Positions 16,762-26,363 of a stretch of 64,000 nt of DNA are shown here, one piece after another. The stretch is taken from contig NZ_QOUX01000001.1 in assembly GCF_004116265.1 (NCBI RefSeq), forward strand, positions 1 to 64,000, given 5' to 3'. Origin of the DNA: Anaerobacillus alkaliphilus (GTDB lineage Bacteria > Bacillota > Bacilli > Bacillales > Anaerobacillaceae). Numbering within the stretch: position 1 is the first letter of the stretch; each line of letters opens with the position of its first letter. A program made the position numbers and the translations under genes. Under the pieces are notes generated by a model. That model was not told the origin of the DNA and made no database searches. It saw only the letters and a program-made list of their open reading frames with translations.

Positions 16762-17367
16762 ATGACTAATAATCGCTTTATTAGCTTTATGATTTTACTA
16801 ATAGCTTTGGCGTTTATCATCTATGTACTTGTGGATAATATTTCTATTGATAATAAGGGTACTGAGGACAATTTACTGGGTGACGACCCATATGTGACAA
16901 AGGATGAAGTTGGATTACTTCGCGGAATGTATGCACCAGACTTTACCTTACCACTTTTTGGGACTGAGGATGAACGGTCATTATCAGATTTTCACGGAAA
17001 TATAGTTGTCCTGAATTTGTGGGCATCTTGGTGTCCGCCATGTCGAGATGAAATGCCGGATTTAATTAAATTAGATAATCAGTATAAAGGTAAAGGGGTA
17101 AAGGTAGTTGGCGTTAACATGGCAACTCTTGAAAGAAATGAGGGTGCTACTGAACAATTCATGGAAGAATTCAATGTGAATTTTCCGACATTTATTGATC
17201 TGCCTACTGAGTCAACCAACCAACGAGGGATTGTGGAGTCTCTTTATCAAGTTAGAGCACTTCCGGCAACATATATCTTAGATGAGCAAGGAAGAATTTT
17301 TATTTCAATCAGAGGTAAAGTGACATTTGAGATGTTAGAAAATGAAATTTTAAAGATTTTAAAATAG
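16762..17367 (+). CDS. membrane-anchored TlpA/ResA-type thiol-disulfide protein
   Basis: The 201-residue protein has one N-terminal membrane segment (about 5-24) and an extracytoplasmic thioredoxin fold with WASWCPPCRDEMP, active cysteines C91 and C94. The cis-proline region is RALPATYILD. Such proteins reduce or oxidise extracellular thiols, for example in cytochrome c maturation or sporulation. A second relative, ResA, is at 58782. TTTGGAGG precedes the ATG. No cytochrome gene is adjacent, so the partner is unknown. Confidence 0.88.
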   Translation: MTNNRFISFMILLIALAFIIYVLVDNISIDNKGTEDNLLGDDPYVTKDEVGLLRGMYAPDFTLPLFGTEDERSLSDFHGNIVVLNLWASWCPPCRDEMPDLIKLDNQYKGKGVKVVGVNMATLERNEGATEQFMEEFNVNFPTFIDLPTESTNQRGIVESLYQVRALPATYILDEQGRIFISIRGKVTFEMLENEILKILK

Positions 17368-17410
17368 AAAAAGAAGGTGACTCTATAGTAGGATGTCACC
17401 TTCTTTTTCT
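17366..17410. terminator. bidirectional terminator
   Basis: A 16-bp perfect stem AGAAAAAGAAGGTGAC / GTCACCTTCTTTTTCT with a 13-base loop separates the thioredoxin and aldo/keto reductase genes, which converge here. The A-rich and T-rich arms provide tails for both directions. Confidence 0.85.
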
Positions 17411-17413
17411 ATT

Positions 17414-18328
17414 TTATAGATGGGTAGTATAAGTATCTTTTTTTAAGATTTCTTTCAATTGTAACAGTAGTTCGGCTGAAAGTACTGGTTTTTGTAATGA
17501 TGAAAGATTGTTTTGAAGCTGTTCCAATGTTCTTGCACCCGGTACAACTGTTGCTGTAGGAGTATTTCCTAAGCAATAATGAAGCGCAAGTTCCTCTAAC
17601 CTATAGGAATGTTCATGAGCGAATTTCTGTAATTGAGGTAGTATATGCGCTAGTTCTTTATACGAATAACTTAGGTACCCATCATTAGTCAGTTTGCTAA
17701 TGAAAGCCTCAGATAGTAACCCCTTAGCTATTGGTCCCCTAGTAATAACGCTAATTTCTTTATCGGCTAAAAGTGGCATAATGTCATCTTCAGGTCTTCG
17801 ATCAAGCATACTATGCTGAAGCATTACACTAATAATTTGCGATTTTTTTACATATTCTTTAATAACATTAGGGCGAATGGATGAAATACCGTAATAACGA
17901 ATCCAGCCTTCTTGTACGAGTTCTTCAAAAGCTTCAATTGTTTCATCAATTGGGTCATCTATCGTACCACCGTGGAGCTGGTAAAGATCAATATAGTCTG
18001 TTTGCAAACGTTGTAAGCTCTCTTTTACAGCTTGCTTTATATACGATTTCCTCGGGTCCCAAGACCAACCTTCTTTTTCCTTATTCCATTTATTCCCTAC
18101 TTTCGTTGCAAGAATAATTTCATTTCTTTTCCCTCTTAAGCTATTTCCTAGTACACGTTCATTATCACCGTAATCGTATAAGTCAGCTGTATCAAAATAA
18201 TTAATACCCATGTCTACGGCATAATTTACTAAATACTCACATTCTCGATTTGACATTAGTGACATGCAGCCTAAACCTACTATTGAAGCATGTAAGTCTG
18301 AGTTACCGATTTGTCTTTTTATTATCAT
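17414..18328 (-). CDS. aldo/keto reductase (YqkF-like)
   Basis: The 304-residue protein has the AKR catalytic set: D49 and Y54 (FDTADLYDYGDNE), K79 (LATKVG) and H119 (LYQLHGG), with the GLGCMSL N-terminus. The C-terminal NADPH-binding part VVPGARTLEQLQNN is present. In B. subtilis the equivalent gene yqkF lies near mciZ and nudF, and the same neighbourhood occurs here. TTGGAGGAG precedes the ATG. The physiological substrate is unknown. Confidence 0.88.
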   Translation of the reverse strand: MIIKRQIGNSDLHASIVGLGCMSLMSNRECEYLVNYAVDMGINYFDTADLYDYGDNERVLGNSLRGKRNEIILATKVGNKWNKEKEGWSWDPRKSYIKQAVKESLQRLQTDYIDLYQLHGGTIDDPIDETIEAFEELVQEGWIRYYGISSIRPNVIKEYVKKSQIISVMLQHSMLDRRPEDDIMPLLADKEISVITRGPIAKGLLSEAFISKLTNDGYLSYSYKELAHILPQLQKFAHEHSYRLEELALHYCLGNTPTATVVPGARTLEQLQNNLSSLQKPVLSAELLLQLKEILKKDTYTTHL

Positions 18329-18463
18329 TTAATAACTCCTCCAAAAAAATCTTCTGTAATAACAATACTAATTTATGAAATGGAGAGCAAATAAGAAGGT
18401 TATTTCGCAAATGAAAGGTAATAATGTTCTAAGGGACAATTACGTTATTGAGGAGACTTTCAT

Positions 18464-19528
18464 ATGTATATAGAAAAAAAAGTTATTGTAGAGGGAATTC
18501 TATATGAGGATGAGGATATTCAGCTTTTAAGCACATCCGCTGAATCTAAAAAGGCACTACTATACTTAAAGATCACTCCTCGAGCTTATGTGAAAGACGA
18601 AGTAATCGTCAATAGCACATCAACAAGTCTTAAATTAGGTACGGGTGGTATGGATATTGTAACCTCCGTAATAAATTCAACACCGAAGGTAAGTTTACAC
18701 CCTAGAGGCCATATAATGAAAGCACGTTATTTACCAAATCAACATTCCGTACTGGCTGTAGAATCCCAAGAAAGTGAATACCATGCACTGTTTAATGAGC
18801 CATTTTGCCTAGGCGGTAAGAAAATATTGATTGGTGAGCTTCACAGTATGATGCCTATATGCTTTTGGGCTATGGATTATCTCAAAAGTGATGCTAAGAT
18901 GACGGTTATTATTAGTGATGAAGCAAGCATACCGATTAGCTTAAGTAGTCACATCCGCACCCTTAAAGAAGAAGAGCGTTTTTGTACGATTACAATAGGG
19001 CAGGCTTTTGGTGGGACATATGAAGCAGTTAATCTTCCGACAGCACTCCAGTTTGCTAGCAGTGTTTTAGAAAGCGATATTATCCTTATCACACTAGGAC
19101 CTGGTGTTGTAGGAACGGGGACAACCTATGGCTTCAGTGGAATTGCACAAGCCAACTGGGCGAATGTCATCGGTAGCTTAGGTGGTGTACCCGTATGGAT
19201 ACCTAGAATTTCTCAAAGTGATAAGCGTGATCGACACACGGGTATTAGTCATCATACAATCACACCATTACTGAAATTTACGAAAGTGAAAAGTGTCTTA
19301 CCACTACCAAATATTCAAGGAAAGATTAATGATAAAATTCGTGAACAAGTAACGCAAATTGCTCACCATCACGATGTTTATTGGATTGAACCGAATACTC
19401 TTAGTGGCTTAATTGAAAATGTGCTGACCAAGAGTCCCATTCCCATTAAGACAATGGGGAGGCAATATCATGATGACCCTGCGTTTTTTCTAGGAGTTGC
19501 AGCAGCAATGAAATGGCTATTAAGTTAG
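18464..19528 (+). CDS. DUF3866 family protein
   Basis: The 354-residue protein has the DUF3866 hallmarks: TGGMDIV near 66, HIMKARY near 88, LGPGVVGTGTT around 212-222, and RDRHTGISHHT around 260-270. No membrane segment is visible. The function of the family is not known to me. TGAGGAGACTT precedes the ATG. Its stop codon overlaps the stop codon of the convergent mciZ by four bases. Confidence 0.85.
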   Translation: MYIEKKVIVEGILYEDEDIQLLSTSAESKKALLYLKITPRAYVKDEVIVNSTSTSLKLGTGGMDIVTSVINSTPKVSLHPRGHIMKARYLPNQHSVLAVESQESEYHALFNEPFCLGGKKILIGELHSMMPICFWAMDYLKSDAKMTVIISDEASIPISLSSHIRTLKEEERFCTITIGQAFGGTYEAVNLPTALQFASSVLESDIILITLGPGVVGTGTTYGFSGIAQANWANVIGSLGGVPVWIPRISQSDKRDRHTGISHHTITPLLKFTKVKSVLPLPNIQGKINDKIREQVTQIAHHHDVYWIEPNTLSGLIENVLTKSPIPIKTMGRQYHDDPAFFLGVAAAMKWLLS

Positions 19529-19659
19529 CGCTTTGGATTTTGACTGTCAATCCACTCTTGAACCGTTTTATATTTTTTTATATATTTTTTTAGCATATAA
19601 TTAATTTGCCAGGCTTTTCCTACTAGAGTTACTTTTTGATCTTGAACATAGATTTTCAA
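19525..19659 (-). CDS. mciZ: MciZ-like inhibitor of FtsZ
   Basis: A 44-residue protein starting at TTG (19659) with GGGGAGAG six bases upstream. Its core VTLVGKAWQI-MLKKY-YKTVQEWI aligns with B. subtilis MciZ (VVLVGKAWEI-KLKEY-YVKDWI) in order and spacing. MciZ is a mother-cell peptide that caps FtsZ filaments during sporulation. In B. subtilis mciZ also lies beside nudF on the opposite strand, as here. The gene is too short for standard gene callers and is easily missed. Confidence 0.85.
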   Translation of the reverse strand: MKIYVQDQKVTLVGKAWQINYMLKKYIKKYKTVQEWIDSQNPKR

Positions 19660-19778
19660 TGTTATCTCTCCCCTCACTGCTTGTCCATGTTTTGAAACAA
19701 GCTATGATAAACTGTATGAGAGATAAAAACGATTTAGACTAGAAAAGAAAAAAAATTAGCACAAAAGGAGAGGGTAAA

Positions 19779-20324
19779 ATGAAACAAGAGTTTTATGAGA
19801 AAACCCTAGCAACTAAGTCAATCTTTCAAGGAAAGGTTATCGAATTAGTAGTAAAAGATGTGGAACTACCTGACGGGAATACAAGTAAGCGTGAAATTGT
19901 TCATCACCCAGGTGCTGTTGCAATTATTGCTCTAACTAAAGATAAAAAACTCTTGGTAATAGAACAATTTCGAAAACCGTTAGAAAAAACGATTATTGAA
20001 ATTCCTGCTGGGAAACTAGAAAAAGGTGAAGATCCATTAGAATGTGCAAGAAGAGAGCTTGAAGAAGAAACTGGTTTTAGGGCTATTTCAATAAATTTCA
20101 TAACTTCATTTTATACATCGCCTGGATTTGCAGATGAATTAATTCATATTTACTTCACAGATGAAATTGAGATTGGTGAAGTTAACCCTGATGAAGACGA
20201 ATTCTTATCTGTACTAGAGGTTTCACTTAGCGAAGCAGAACAATTAATTGAAGAACAAAAAATTCATGATGCAAAAACGATTTATGCAATTCAATATTTA
20301 AAACTTAAAGGTGGCTTAACTTAA
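19779..20324 (+). CDS. nudF: ADP-ribose pyrophosphatase (Nudix)
   Basis: The 181-residue protein has a complete Nudix box from G78 to G99 (GKLEKGEDPLECA then RRELEEETG) and the YTSPGFADE motif common in ADP-ribose hydrolases. It cleaves ADP-ribose to AMP and ribose 5-phosphate. AGGAGAGGG precedes the ATG. The next gene starts two bases after its stop, so the two are co-transcribed. The locus corresponds to nudF (yqkG) of B. subtilis. Confidence 0.93.
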   Translation: MKQEFYEKTLATKSIFQGKVIELVVKDVELPDGNTSKREIVHHPGAVAIIALTKDKKLLVIEQFRKPLEKTIIEIPAGKLEKGEDPLECARRELEEETGFRAISINFITSFYTSPGFADELIHIYFTDEIEIGEVNPDEDEFLSVLEVSLSEAEQLIEEQKIHDAKTIYAIQYLKLKGGLT

Positions 20325-20326
20325 AC

Positions 20327-21496
20327 GTGAGATCGTACTTTGCAGACTTACACATTCATTTAGGTGCAACATTGTCAGGGAAACCAGTGAAAATCACTGC
20401 TTCAAAATCAATGACTCTAACGAGGGTTTTAGAGGAAGCAGCAGATGTTAAGGGTTTAGACCTAATTGGGGTTATTGACTGTCATGTACCAGAGGTTTTA
20501 GCGGAGCTAGAACAGTTAAAGGAAAAAGGAGAACTTGTTGAAACAGATCAGGGGATCCTTTGCTATAAAGATAAAATCTCTTTGATAGTAGGCTCTGAGA
20601 TAGAGATTTATGACGAAAATTGTAAAGGGCCAATTCATATTCTTGCGTATATTCCTTCTATTAATATAATGAAGCAGTTTTCCAATTGGTTAAAGGAAAG
20701 AATCACAAATATAACTTTGAGTACACAGAGAATTTATGTCGATGGTAGAACCCTTCAGCAGCAGATTAAAGATCTAGGTGGTTTATTTATCCCAGCTCAT
20801 GTTTTTACGCCGTTTAAGAGCGTTTATGGGAAAGGTGTGAACAAAAGTGTAAGCGAAGTTTTTGACATTGATAATATTGATGGCATTGAGTTAGGACTTA
20901 GTTCTGATACATTAATGGCAAGTAGGGTACGAGAATTAGAGTACTTTTCATTTTTAACAAATTCCGATGCTCACTCTTTAGGGAATATTGCTCGTGAATA
21001 TCAAAAGATGAAGATGGACAAACCTAGCTTTTTTGAATTAATGAAAGCCTTGAAAAATGAAGAGGGTAGAGAAATAGAATGCAACTATGGTTTAAATCCT
21101 CTCTTAGGGAAGTACCACGAAACCACTTGTGAACGCTGCTTTGAGCCCTTTAATAAATCCTTTCCATTCTGTCAAAAGTGCGGACATGGCTCTTTTATAA
21201 AGGGAGTCTCAGAGAGAATCGACGAATTGGCTGACACAAGCAGTATGAAAATAAAACGGAAAAGGCCTCCATATGTTCATCAAATACCTTTACATTTTAT
21301 TCCTACGTTAGGACCAAAAACATTAGAAAAGTTACGTCTGTATTTTGGAACTGAAATGAATATTATGCATTATGTATCTAAAGAACAGCTAGAGAATGTT
21401 GTTACAAAAAAAATTGCTGAATACATTATTCTTGCAAGAGAAGGGAAGCTTGTCTTACAAACAGGTGGTGGAGGTAAGTATGGCAAGGTAAAATAA
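20327..21496 (+). CDS. endonuclease Q family protein
   Basis: The 389-residue protein starts at GTG with FADLHIHLGA, a PHP metal-binding motif, followed by VIDCH and SEIEIYDE, and later HVFTPF and NSDAHS. A zinc-ribbon with two CxxC pairs (CERC and CQKC, about 266-286) lies before a C-terminal helix-hairpin-like region (PTLGPKTLEKL). This is the EndoQ plan: nicking 5' of deaminated bases such as hypoxanthine, xanthine and uracil. Coupling to nudF (two-base gap) suggests nucleotide housekeeping, though this is inference. The C-terminus is glycine-rich (TGGGGKYG). Confidence 0.85.
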   Translation: MRSYFADLHIHLGATLSGKPVKITASKSMTLTRVLEEAADVKGLDLIGVIDCHVPEVLAELEQLKEKGELVETDQGILCYKDKISLIVGSEIEIYDENCKGPIHILAYIPSINIMKQFSNWLKERITNITLSTQRIYVDGRTLQQQIKDLGGLFIPAHVFTPFKSVYGKGVNKSVSEVFDIDNIDGIELGLSSDTLMASRVRELEYFSFLTNSDAHSLGNIAREYQKMKMDKPSFFELMKALKNEEGREIECNYGLNPLLGKYHETTCERCFEPFNKSFPFCQKCGHGSFIKGVSERIDELADTSSMKIKRKRPPYVHQIPLHFIPTLGPKTLEKLRLYFGTEMNIMHYVSKEQLENVVTKKIAEYIILAREGKLVLQTGGGGKYGKVK

Positions 21497-21522
21497 AAAT
21501 GACTAAACGAATCGTTTTCCTG

Positions 21523-21563
21523 AAAACCTTTCTATTAATTTGTCATAGAAAGGTAGTTTTTTT
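21523..21563 (+). terminator. terminator after endonuclease Q gene
   Basis: The stem ACCTTTCTAT / ATAGAAAGGT (21526-21535 with 21545-21554) is followed by AGTTTTTTT. It separates the nudF-endoQ pair from spoIIM. Confidence 0.8.
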
Positions 21564-21618
21564 CATAGAGTGAAGTAGAAAGACGCATTTACTATGAAAA
21601 AAATTAAGGAGGAGAACG

Positions 21619-22263
21619 ATGAGAAGAAAAGCAAGTGGCATTGGACAAGTAGTTGCTTATCATATTGAAGAAAATCGTTCAATTTATATATTTACAATCG
21701 TGTTATTTTTAATGGGAATTATTTTTGGGGCCATTATTGTAAACAGTCTAAGTCTTAGTCAAAGAAATGACTTACATATATATTTGAATCAATTTTTTGG
21801 ACAAGTGGCAGAGGGACAACTTGCTGACTCAGCTGCGATGTTCTCTCAGAGCTTTGCTCATTATGTGAAATATATTGGACTTATGTGGGTGTTAGGTTTA
21901 ACTATTATTGGACTCCCTATTATTTTAATCCTATTATTTATAAAAGGTATTGTTGTAGGATTTACAGTAGGTTTTTTGGTTAATCAACTTGGAATGTCTG
22001 GATTTTTACTTTCATTTGCATCAGTTATGCCTCAAAACTTTATATTAGTCCCAGCTTATATTATCATTACAACCTGCGCTGTTTCATTTTCGCTCAAGAT
22101 GGTAAGACATCAATTTATCAAGCGAAGTCATGAACCAATTTTTCAACAATTTTTACGCTACTCTGCTTTAGTAGTATGTATTGGCGCGGTGTTAGCAATT
22201 GCTTCAGCTTTTGAAGCTTATATCTCACCAAATCTTATGAGAATGGTCGTTAATTGGATGTAA
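21619..22263 (+). CDS. spoIIM: stage II sporulation protein M
   Basis: The 214-residue protein has about five membrane segments, with FTIVLFLMGIIFGAIIV and related hydrophobic blocks, and the family segment VGFTVGFLVNQLG followed by MPQNFILVPAYI. SpoIIM is part of the SpoIIDMP peptidoglycan-remodelling machine that drives forespore engulfment in the mother cell membrane. AAGGAGGAGAACG precedes the ATG. It sits upstream of fur, as in B. subtilis. A weak sigma-E-like CATTTACT lies upstream, not convincing enough to call. Confidence 0.93.
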   Translation: MRRKASGIGQVVAYHIEENRSIYIFTIVLFLMGIIFGAIIVNSLSLSQRNDLHIYLNQFFGQVAEGQLADSAAMFSQSFAHYVKYIGLMWVLGLTIIGLPIILILLFIKGIVVGFTVGFLVNQLGMSGFLLSFASVMPQNFILVPAYIIITTCAVSFSLKMVRHQFIKRSHEPIFQQFLRYSALVVCIGAVLAIASAFEAYISPNLMRMVVNWM

Positions 22264-22297
22264 ATAGTATTATATAATAATAATTATAAACTATCTT

Positions 22298-22312
22298 TTA
22301 TAATGATTTTAA
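22298..22312. promoter_or_regulatory. PerR box in the fur promoter
   Basis: TTATAATGATTTTAA matches the Bacillus PerR consensus TTATAATnATTATAA at all but one defined position. It ends two bases before the -35 element of the fur promoter. In B. subtilis fur is a PerR target, which agrees. Confidence 0.7.
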
Positions 22313-22313
22313 T

Positions 22314-22342
22314 TTGACCCCTTTTCGATTATTGAGTATAAT
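22314..22342 (+). promoter_or_regulatory. sigma-A promoter of fur
   Basis: TTGACC (22314-22319) and a perfect TATAAT (22337-22342) are separated by 17 bases, 38 bases before the fur start codon. Confidence 0.75.
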
Positions 22343-22380
22343 GAGATCAGGTAAACGGCTACTCGGGAGGGGCAGAAAGT

Positions 22381-22830
22381 ATGGAAAAAAGAATAGAACG
22401 AATAAAAAAACAGTTGCATTCTCAAAGTTATAAGCTTACTCCGCAACGAGAGGCGACAGTGCGTGTTCTGTTAGAACACGAAGAAGACCATTTGAGTGCA
22501 GAAGATGTATATCTTTTAGTGAAAGAGAAGGCTCCTGAAATAGGCCTAGCTACAGTTTATCGTACTTTAGAATTACTAAGCGAATTGAAAGTTGTAGATA
22601 AAATCAACTTTGGTGACGGTGTATCTCGTTATGATTTACGTCAAGAAGGAGCAGCACATTTTCACCATCATTTAGTGTGTATTGAATGTGGTGCTGTAGA
22701 TGAAATTCAAGAAGATCTTCTTGGAGACGTTGAAAAAATTGTTGAAGAGCATTGGAAATTTCAAGTAAAAGATCATCGACTCACATTCCATGGAATTTGT
22801 AGTAGATGCCACGAAAATAAACCTGAATAA
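22381..22830 (+). CDS. fur: ferric uptake regulator
   Basis: The 149-residue protein has an N-terminal winged-helix domain (GLATVYRTLELL as recognition helix, about 55-66) and a C-terminal metal-binding dimer domain. HFHHHLVC with C100/C103 and C140/C143 forms the structural zinc site. It represses iron-uptake genes when iron is sufficient. GGGAGGGG precedes the ATG. The paralogues PerR and Zur share the fold; the position between spoIIM and yqzK-xerD identifies it as Fur. A PerR box suggests regulation by peroxide sensing. Confidence 0.95.
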   Translation: MEKRIERIKKQLHSQSYKLTPQREATVRVLLEHEEDHLSAEDVYLLVKEKAPEIGLATVYRTLELLSELKVVDKINFGDGVSRYDLRQEGAAHFHHHLVCIECGAVDEIQEDLLGDVEKIVEEHWKFQVKDHRLTFHGICSRCHENKPE

Positions 22831-22856
22831 CCTTCCTAGTTTAGGAAGGTTTTTTA
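22829..22856 (+). terminator. fur terminator
   Basis: AACCTTCCTA / TAGGAAGGTT is a perfect 10-bp stem with a 3-base loop and a T-rich tail, starting at the last base of the fur stop codon. Confidence 0.92.
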
Positions 22857-23000
22857 TTATATAGATAAGAAAGTATGCGCTTGCCCTTTTCTTATGTTGA
22901 AGTAATTCTATCTTTATTTTTTATTTAGCGAAATAAAGGTATAGAGCATCTAGTTTTTGGCATATCTTGTACTATAGAGAACTAGGAACTAGGAGGTTCT

Positions 23001-23237
23001 ATGATGTTTAGAAATTTTTTTAGTGTTGCTTGGGATACAATTCGAGTATTTCTGTTATTTATGGGGTGCACGTTATTATTTTATTATGGTATTCTATGGG
23101 TGAGTCAAGAATATCAGAGTTACCATCGCTATGATGAACCAAAAGGAAGAGCTGTTAAAGTAGTACAAATGCACGAACCGATAGAGAAAAATGGATTTAT
23201 TGATAGGTTAATGTTTTTCTATCATTTTGGTGAGTAA
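23001..23237 (+). CDS. yqzK: YqzK/DUF4227 family membrane protein
   Basis: The 78-residue protein has one N-terminal membrane segment (about 14-33) and a cytosolic or external tail with YHRYDEPKGRAVKV, the signature of DUF4227. It lies between fur and xerD exactly as yqzK does in B. subtilis. TAGGAGGTTCT precedes the start; ATG codons 1 and 2 are both possible. Function is unknown. Confidence 0.82.
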   Translation: MMFRNFFSVAWDTIRVFLLFMGCTLLFYYGILWVSQEYQSYHRYDEPKGRAVKVVQMHEPIEKNGFIDRLMFFYHFGE

Positions 23238-23251
23238 CTTAAGGAGTTTGT

Positions 23252-24142
23252 ATGAAAAATCAAATAGAAGATTTTTTGCATTTTATTATTGTCGAAAAGG
23301 GTCTTTCAAAAAATACGATTGACTCTTATCGACGTGATTTGACTAAGTATACCAACTATCTAGGAAATGTAGAACAAGTCACTTCTTTAAATGATGTGAC
23401 ACGAATTGTCATTATGAATTATTTATTTTTTTTACGAGAACAAGGAAGAGCAAATACGACAATTGCTAGAACAATAGCTTCTATACGGTCGTTTCATCAG
23501 TTTCTACTTCGAGAAAAAGAGACAACTAATGATCCTACTGTACATATTGAGACACCGAAACAGGATCGTAGGTTACCAAAAGTCTTGTCATCTGAGGAAG
23601 TAGATGCTTTATTGACAGCACCAAATACATCATCAGTCTTTGATCGCCGAAATAAGGCTATGCTCGAAATCCTATATGCGACAGGGATGCGTGTTTCTGA
23701 ACTTTGTTCATTAAAGCTCCAGGATGTTCATTTATCCATGGGCTTTATACGTTGTATAGGGAAGGGGAATAAAGAGAGAATTATTCCAATTGGAAAGCTA
23801 GCAACGGAAGCGCTAACGACCTACATAAATTCAGCCAGAGGGGACCTTATGAAAAAGAAGCAACACGATTTTCTGTTTGTTAATCATCATGGGGAAAGCT
23901 TATCAAGGCAGGGGTTTTGGAAAATTCTTAAAAAGTTAAGTAAAGAGGCGAATATTCAAAAGGAACTAACACCACATACGTTACGACATTCCTTTGCTAC
24001 ACATTTATTAGAAAATGGTGCGGATTTACGTGCTGTACAAGAAATGTTAGGACATGTAGACATTTCAACAACACAAATATACACCCATATTTCCAAGACG
24101 AGGTTAAAAGACGTGTACGCAAATTTTCATCCACGTGCATAA
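23252..24142 (+). CDS. xerD: tyrosine recombinase XerD
   Basis: The 296-residue integrase-family protein shows the full catalytic set: R147, K171, H242, R245, H268 and nucleophile Y277. The N-terminal SAM-like domain (1-100) is typical of Xer proteins. With XerC (CodV) it resolves chromosome dimers at dif. It begins 14 bases after yqzK in the same operon. The position before deoB matches ripX of B. subtilis. Confidence 0.95.
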   Translation: MKNQIEDFLHFIIVEKGLSKNTIDSYRRDLTKYTNYLGNVEQVTSLNDVTRIVIMNYLFFLREQGRANTTIARTIASIRSFHQFLLREKETTNDPTVHIETPKQDRRLPKVLSSEEVDALLTAPNTSSVFDRRNKAMLEILYATGMRVSELCSLKLQDVHLSMGFIRCIGKGNKERIIPIGKLATEALTTYINSARGDLMKKKQHDFLFVNHHGESLSRQGFWKILKKLSKEANIQKELTPHTLRHSFATHLLENGADLRAVQEMLGHVDISTTQIYTHISKTRLKDVYANFHPRA

Positions 24143-24344
24143 AGTTATAAAGTGTAGAGTACAGGTATTATCATAATCCTGGACTTTACATTTTTACGCA
24201 AAAATAAGTTGTCTGACTTCTGACCTCTAGATATAATAGTAATGTTCCGGCATAAACAATTATATCTATACATATTCGGGAATAGTAATAAAAGCATAAT
24301 TATAGAAATGAATCTAGAGAGAAATATTTTAGGAGGGTTTTACT

Positions 24345-25541
24345 TTGAGTAATTACTTTTACAAGCGAGTTTTCCTAGTTGTTATGGACTCTGTAGGAAT
24401 TGGTGAAGCGCCAGATGCCGAAAAATTTGGTGATGTTGGTGCTCATACTTTAGGACATATTGCAGAGAAAATGAATGGCTTACATATGCCACACATGGCG
24501 AAATTAGGTTTGAGTAACATAGAAGAAATTAAAGGGATTGAAAAAGTGAATAACCCCCTTGCTCATTATGGGAAAATGGCTGAAGCATCAAATGGAAAAG
24601 ACACAATGACAGGTCATTGGGAAATTATGGGACTTAACATCGAAACTCCGTTTAGAACTTTTCCTGACGGGTTTCCACCAGTACTAATCAAAATATTAGA
24701 AGAGCGAACAGGAAGAAAGATCATCGGAAATATACCTGCATCTGGTACTGAAATCTTGGATATGTTAGGTCAGGAACATGTTGAAACTGGAGCACTAATT
24801 GTATATACCTCAGCAGATTCAGTTCTGCAAATTGCAGCTCATGAAGATATCGTTCCACTTGAAGAACTGTATAAGATTTGTAAAGTTGCTAGGGAGTTAA
24901 CACTTGATGAAAAGTATATGGTTGGTCGTATCATTGCACGTCCATTTATTGGTCAAGAGGGGTCTTGGCAACGAACTACAAACCGCCATGACTATGCATT
25001 AAAACCGTTTAGTCGTACAGTAATGAACGAACTACAAGATATGGGGTATGACTCAATTGCGATTGGGAAAATTTCCGATATTTTTGATAATGAAGGTATT
25101 ACTAAATCTTTACGTACAATTTCGAATATGGATGGCATGGATAAGTTACTGGAAACCGTGGACATGGATTTCACGGGTTTAAGCTTTTTAAATTTAGTAG
25201 ATTTTGATGCACTATTTGGGCATCGACGTGACCCAGTTGGATATGGGAAGGCTTTAGAAGAATATGATGCAAGATTACCTGAAGTACTAGAAAAATTAAA
25301 AGATGATGATCTATTAATTATTACTGCTGATCATGGGAATGACCCTGTTCATGCGGGGACTGATCACACTAGAGAATATGTACCACTGCTTGTATATGAA
25401 AAAGGAATTAAAAAAGCACAACAACTAGGAATTAGGAGTACATTTGCAGACATTGGTGCTACAATTGCTGATAATTTTAATGTGCAAGCCCCGAAATATG
25501 GGGAGAGTTTCTTACAAGAGTTAAGAAAGGGACGTGAGTAA
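24345..25541 (+). CDS. deoB: phosphopentomutase
   Basis: The 398-residue protein matches DeoB (Drm) in full. The metal sites are [14 protein letters not shown] at the N-terminus, a phosphothreonine region KDTMTGHWE near 86-94 (T88 as the phosphorylated residue), and the C-terminal DHGNDP and GTDHTRE. It interconverts ribose 1- and 5-phosphate, or the deoxy forms, in nucleoside breakdown. The start with TTTAGGAGGG follows a 200-base gap. The next gene overlaps its end, so it heads the deoB-PNP-PNP-pdp salvage operon. Confidence 0.95.
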   Translation: MSNYFYKRVFLVVMDSVGIGEAPDAEKFGDVGAHTLGHIAEKMNGLHMPHMAKLGLSNIEEIKGIEKVNNPLAHYGKMAEASNGKDTMTGHWEIMGLNIETPFRTFPDGFPPVLIKILEERTGRKIIGNIPASGTEILDMLGQEHVETGALIVYTSADSVLQIAAHEDIVPLEELYKICKVARELTLDEKYMVGRIIARPFIGQEGSWQRTTNRHDYALKPFSRTVMNELQDMGYDSIAIGKISDIFDNEGITKSLRTISNMDGMDKLLETVDMDFTGLSFLNLVDFDALFGHRRDPVGYGKALEEYDARLPEVLEKLKDDDLLIITADHGNDPVHAGTDHTREYVPLLVYEKGIKKAQQLGIRSTFADIGATIADNFNVQAPKYGESFLQELRKGRE

Positions 25542-26346
25542 AATGAATAATACGATAAAATTTTTAAAGAAGACAGTGACAGTGCAACCTGAAATCGGCT
25601 TAATTTTAGGTTCTGGTTTAGGAGTATTAGCAGAGGAAATCGAAAATCCAGTCAAAATACCTTATGACGAAATTCCAGGCTTTCCTGTTTCGACAGTAGA
25701 AGGTCATGCAGGTCAGTTGGTTATTGGTACACTACAGGGTAAGCAAGTCATTACGATGCAAGGTAGATTTCATTACTATGAGGGTTATTCACTAGAAAGG
25801 GTAACCTTTCCAATCCGTGTGATGAAAGAACTTGGTGTAAAAAGTTTAATTGTTACAAATGCAGCAGGTGGTATTAATGAAACTTTTACTCCTGGTGATT
25901 TAATGATCATTACCGATCACATAAATAACTTTGGCGATAACCCACTAATAGGGCCAAATGATCCGGCTCAAGGTGTTCGTTTTCCAGATATGTCCACTGC
26001 CTATAATAAAAAACTTGTTAAACTAGCAAAAGAAGTAGCACATACATTAGAAATTCCAGTGAAGGAAGGTGTTTACGTAGGTAACACCGGTCCGTCATAT
26101 GAAACTCCAGCAGAAATTAGAATGCTCCGCTTTTTTGGTGGAGATGCGGTTGGAATGTCAACTGTACCAGAGGTAATTGTGGCAAAGCATTGTGACTTAG
26201 AAGTTCTAGGGATTTCGTGTATCTCCAACATGGCTGCTGGGATATTGGATCAACCACTCACACATGAAGAAGTAATTGAAACAACAGAAATGGTAAGAGC
26301 TAACTTCTTGAGCTTTGTGAAAGAGATAGTTAAAGAGATGAACTAA
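25534..26346 (+). CDS. pupG: purine nucleoside phosphorylase I (PupG-type)
   Basis: The 270-residue protein is a trimeric PNP of the guanosine/inosine type: LGSGLG phosphate loop (25-30), [25 protein letters not shown] with E190, and [11 protein letters not shown] with N232. Glu and Asn at these places bind the 6-oxopurine ring. GTG at 25534 overlaps deoB by eight bases; ATG at 25543 (267 residues) is an equal candidate. It phosphorolyses guanosine, inosine and deoxy forms. A paralogue follows directly. Confidence 0.93.
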   Translation: MSKMNNTIKFLKKTVTVQPEIGLILGSGLGVLAEEIENPVKIPYDEIPGFPVSTVEGHAGQLVIGTLQGKQVITMQGRFHYYEGYSLERVTFPIRVMKELGVKSLIVTNAAGGINETFTPGDLMIITDHINNFGDNPLIGPNDPAQGVRFPDMSTAYNKKLVKLAKEVAHTLEIPVKEGVYVGNTGPSYETPAEIRMLRFFGGDAVGMSTVPEVIVAKHCDLEVLGISCISNMAAGILDQPLTHEEVIETTEMVRANFLSFVKEIVKEMN

Positions 26347-26363
26347 GAGGAGCGGCAGAAAAG

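Noticed and set aside
21585-21600. Sigma-E-like site before spoIIM (CATTTACT)
   Set aside because: Only six of eight -10 positions match and no -35 sits at proper spacing.
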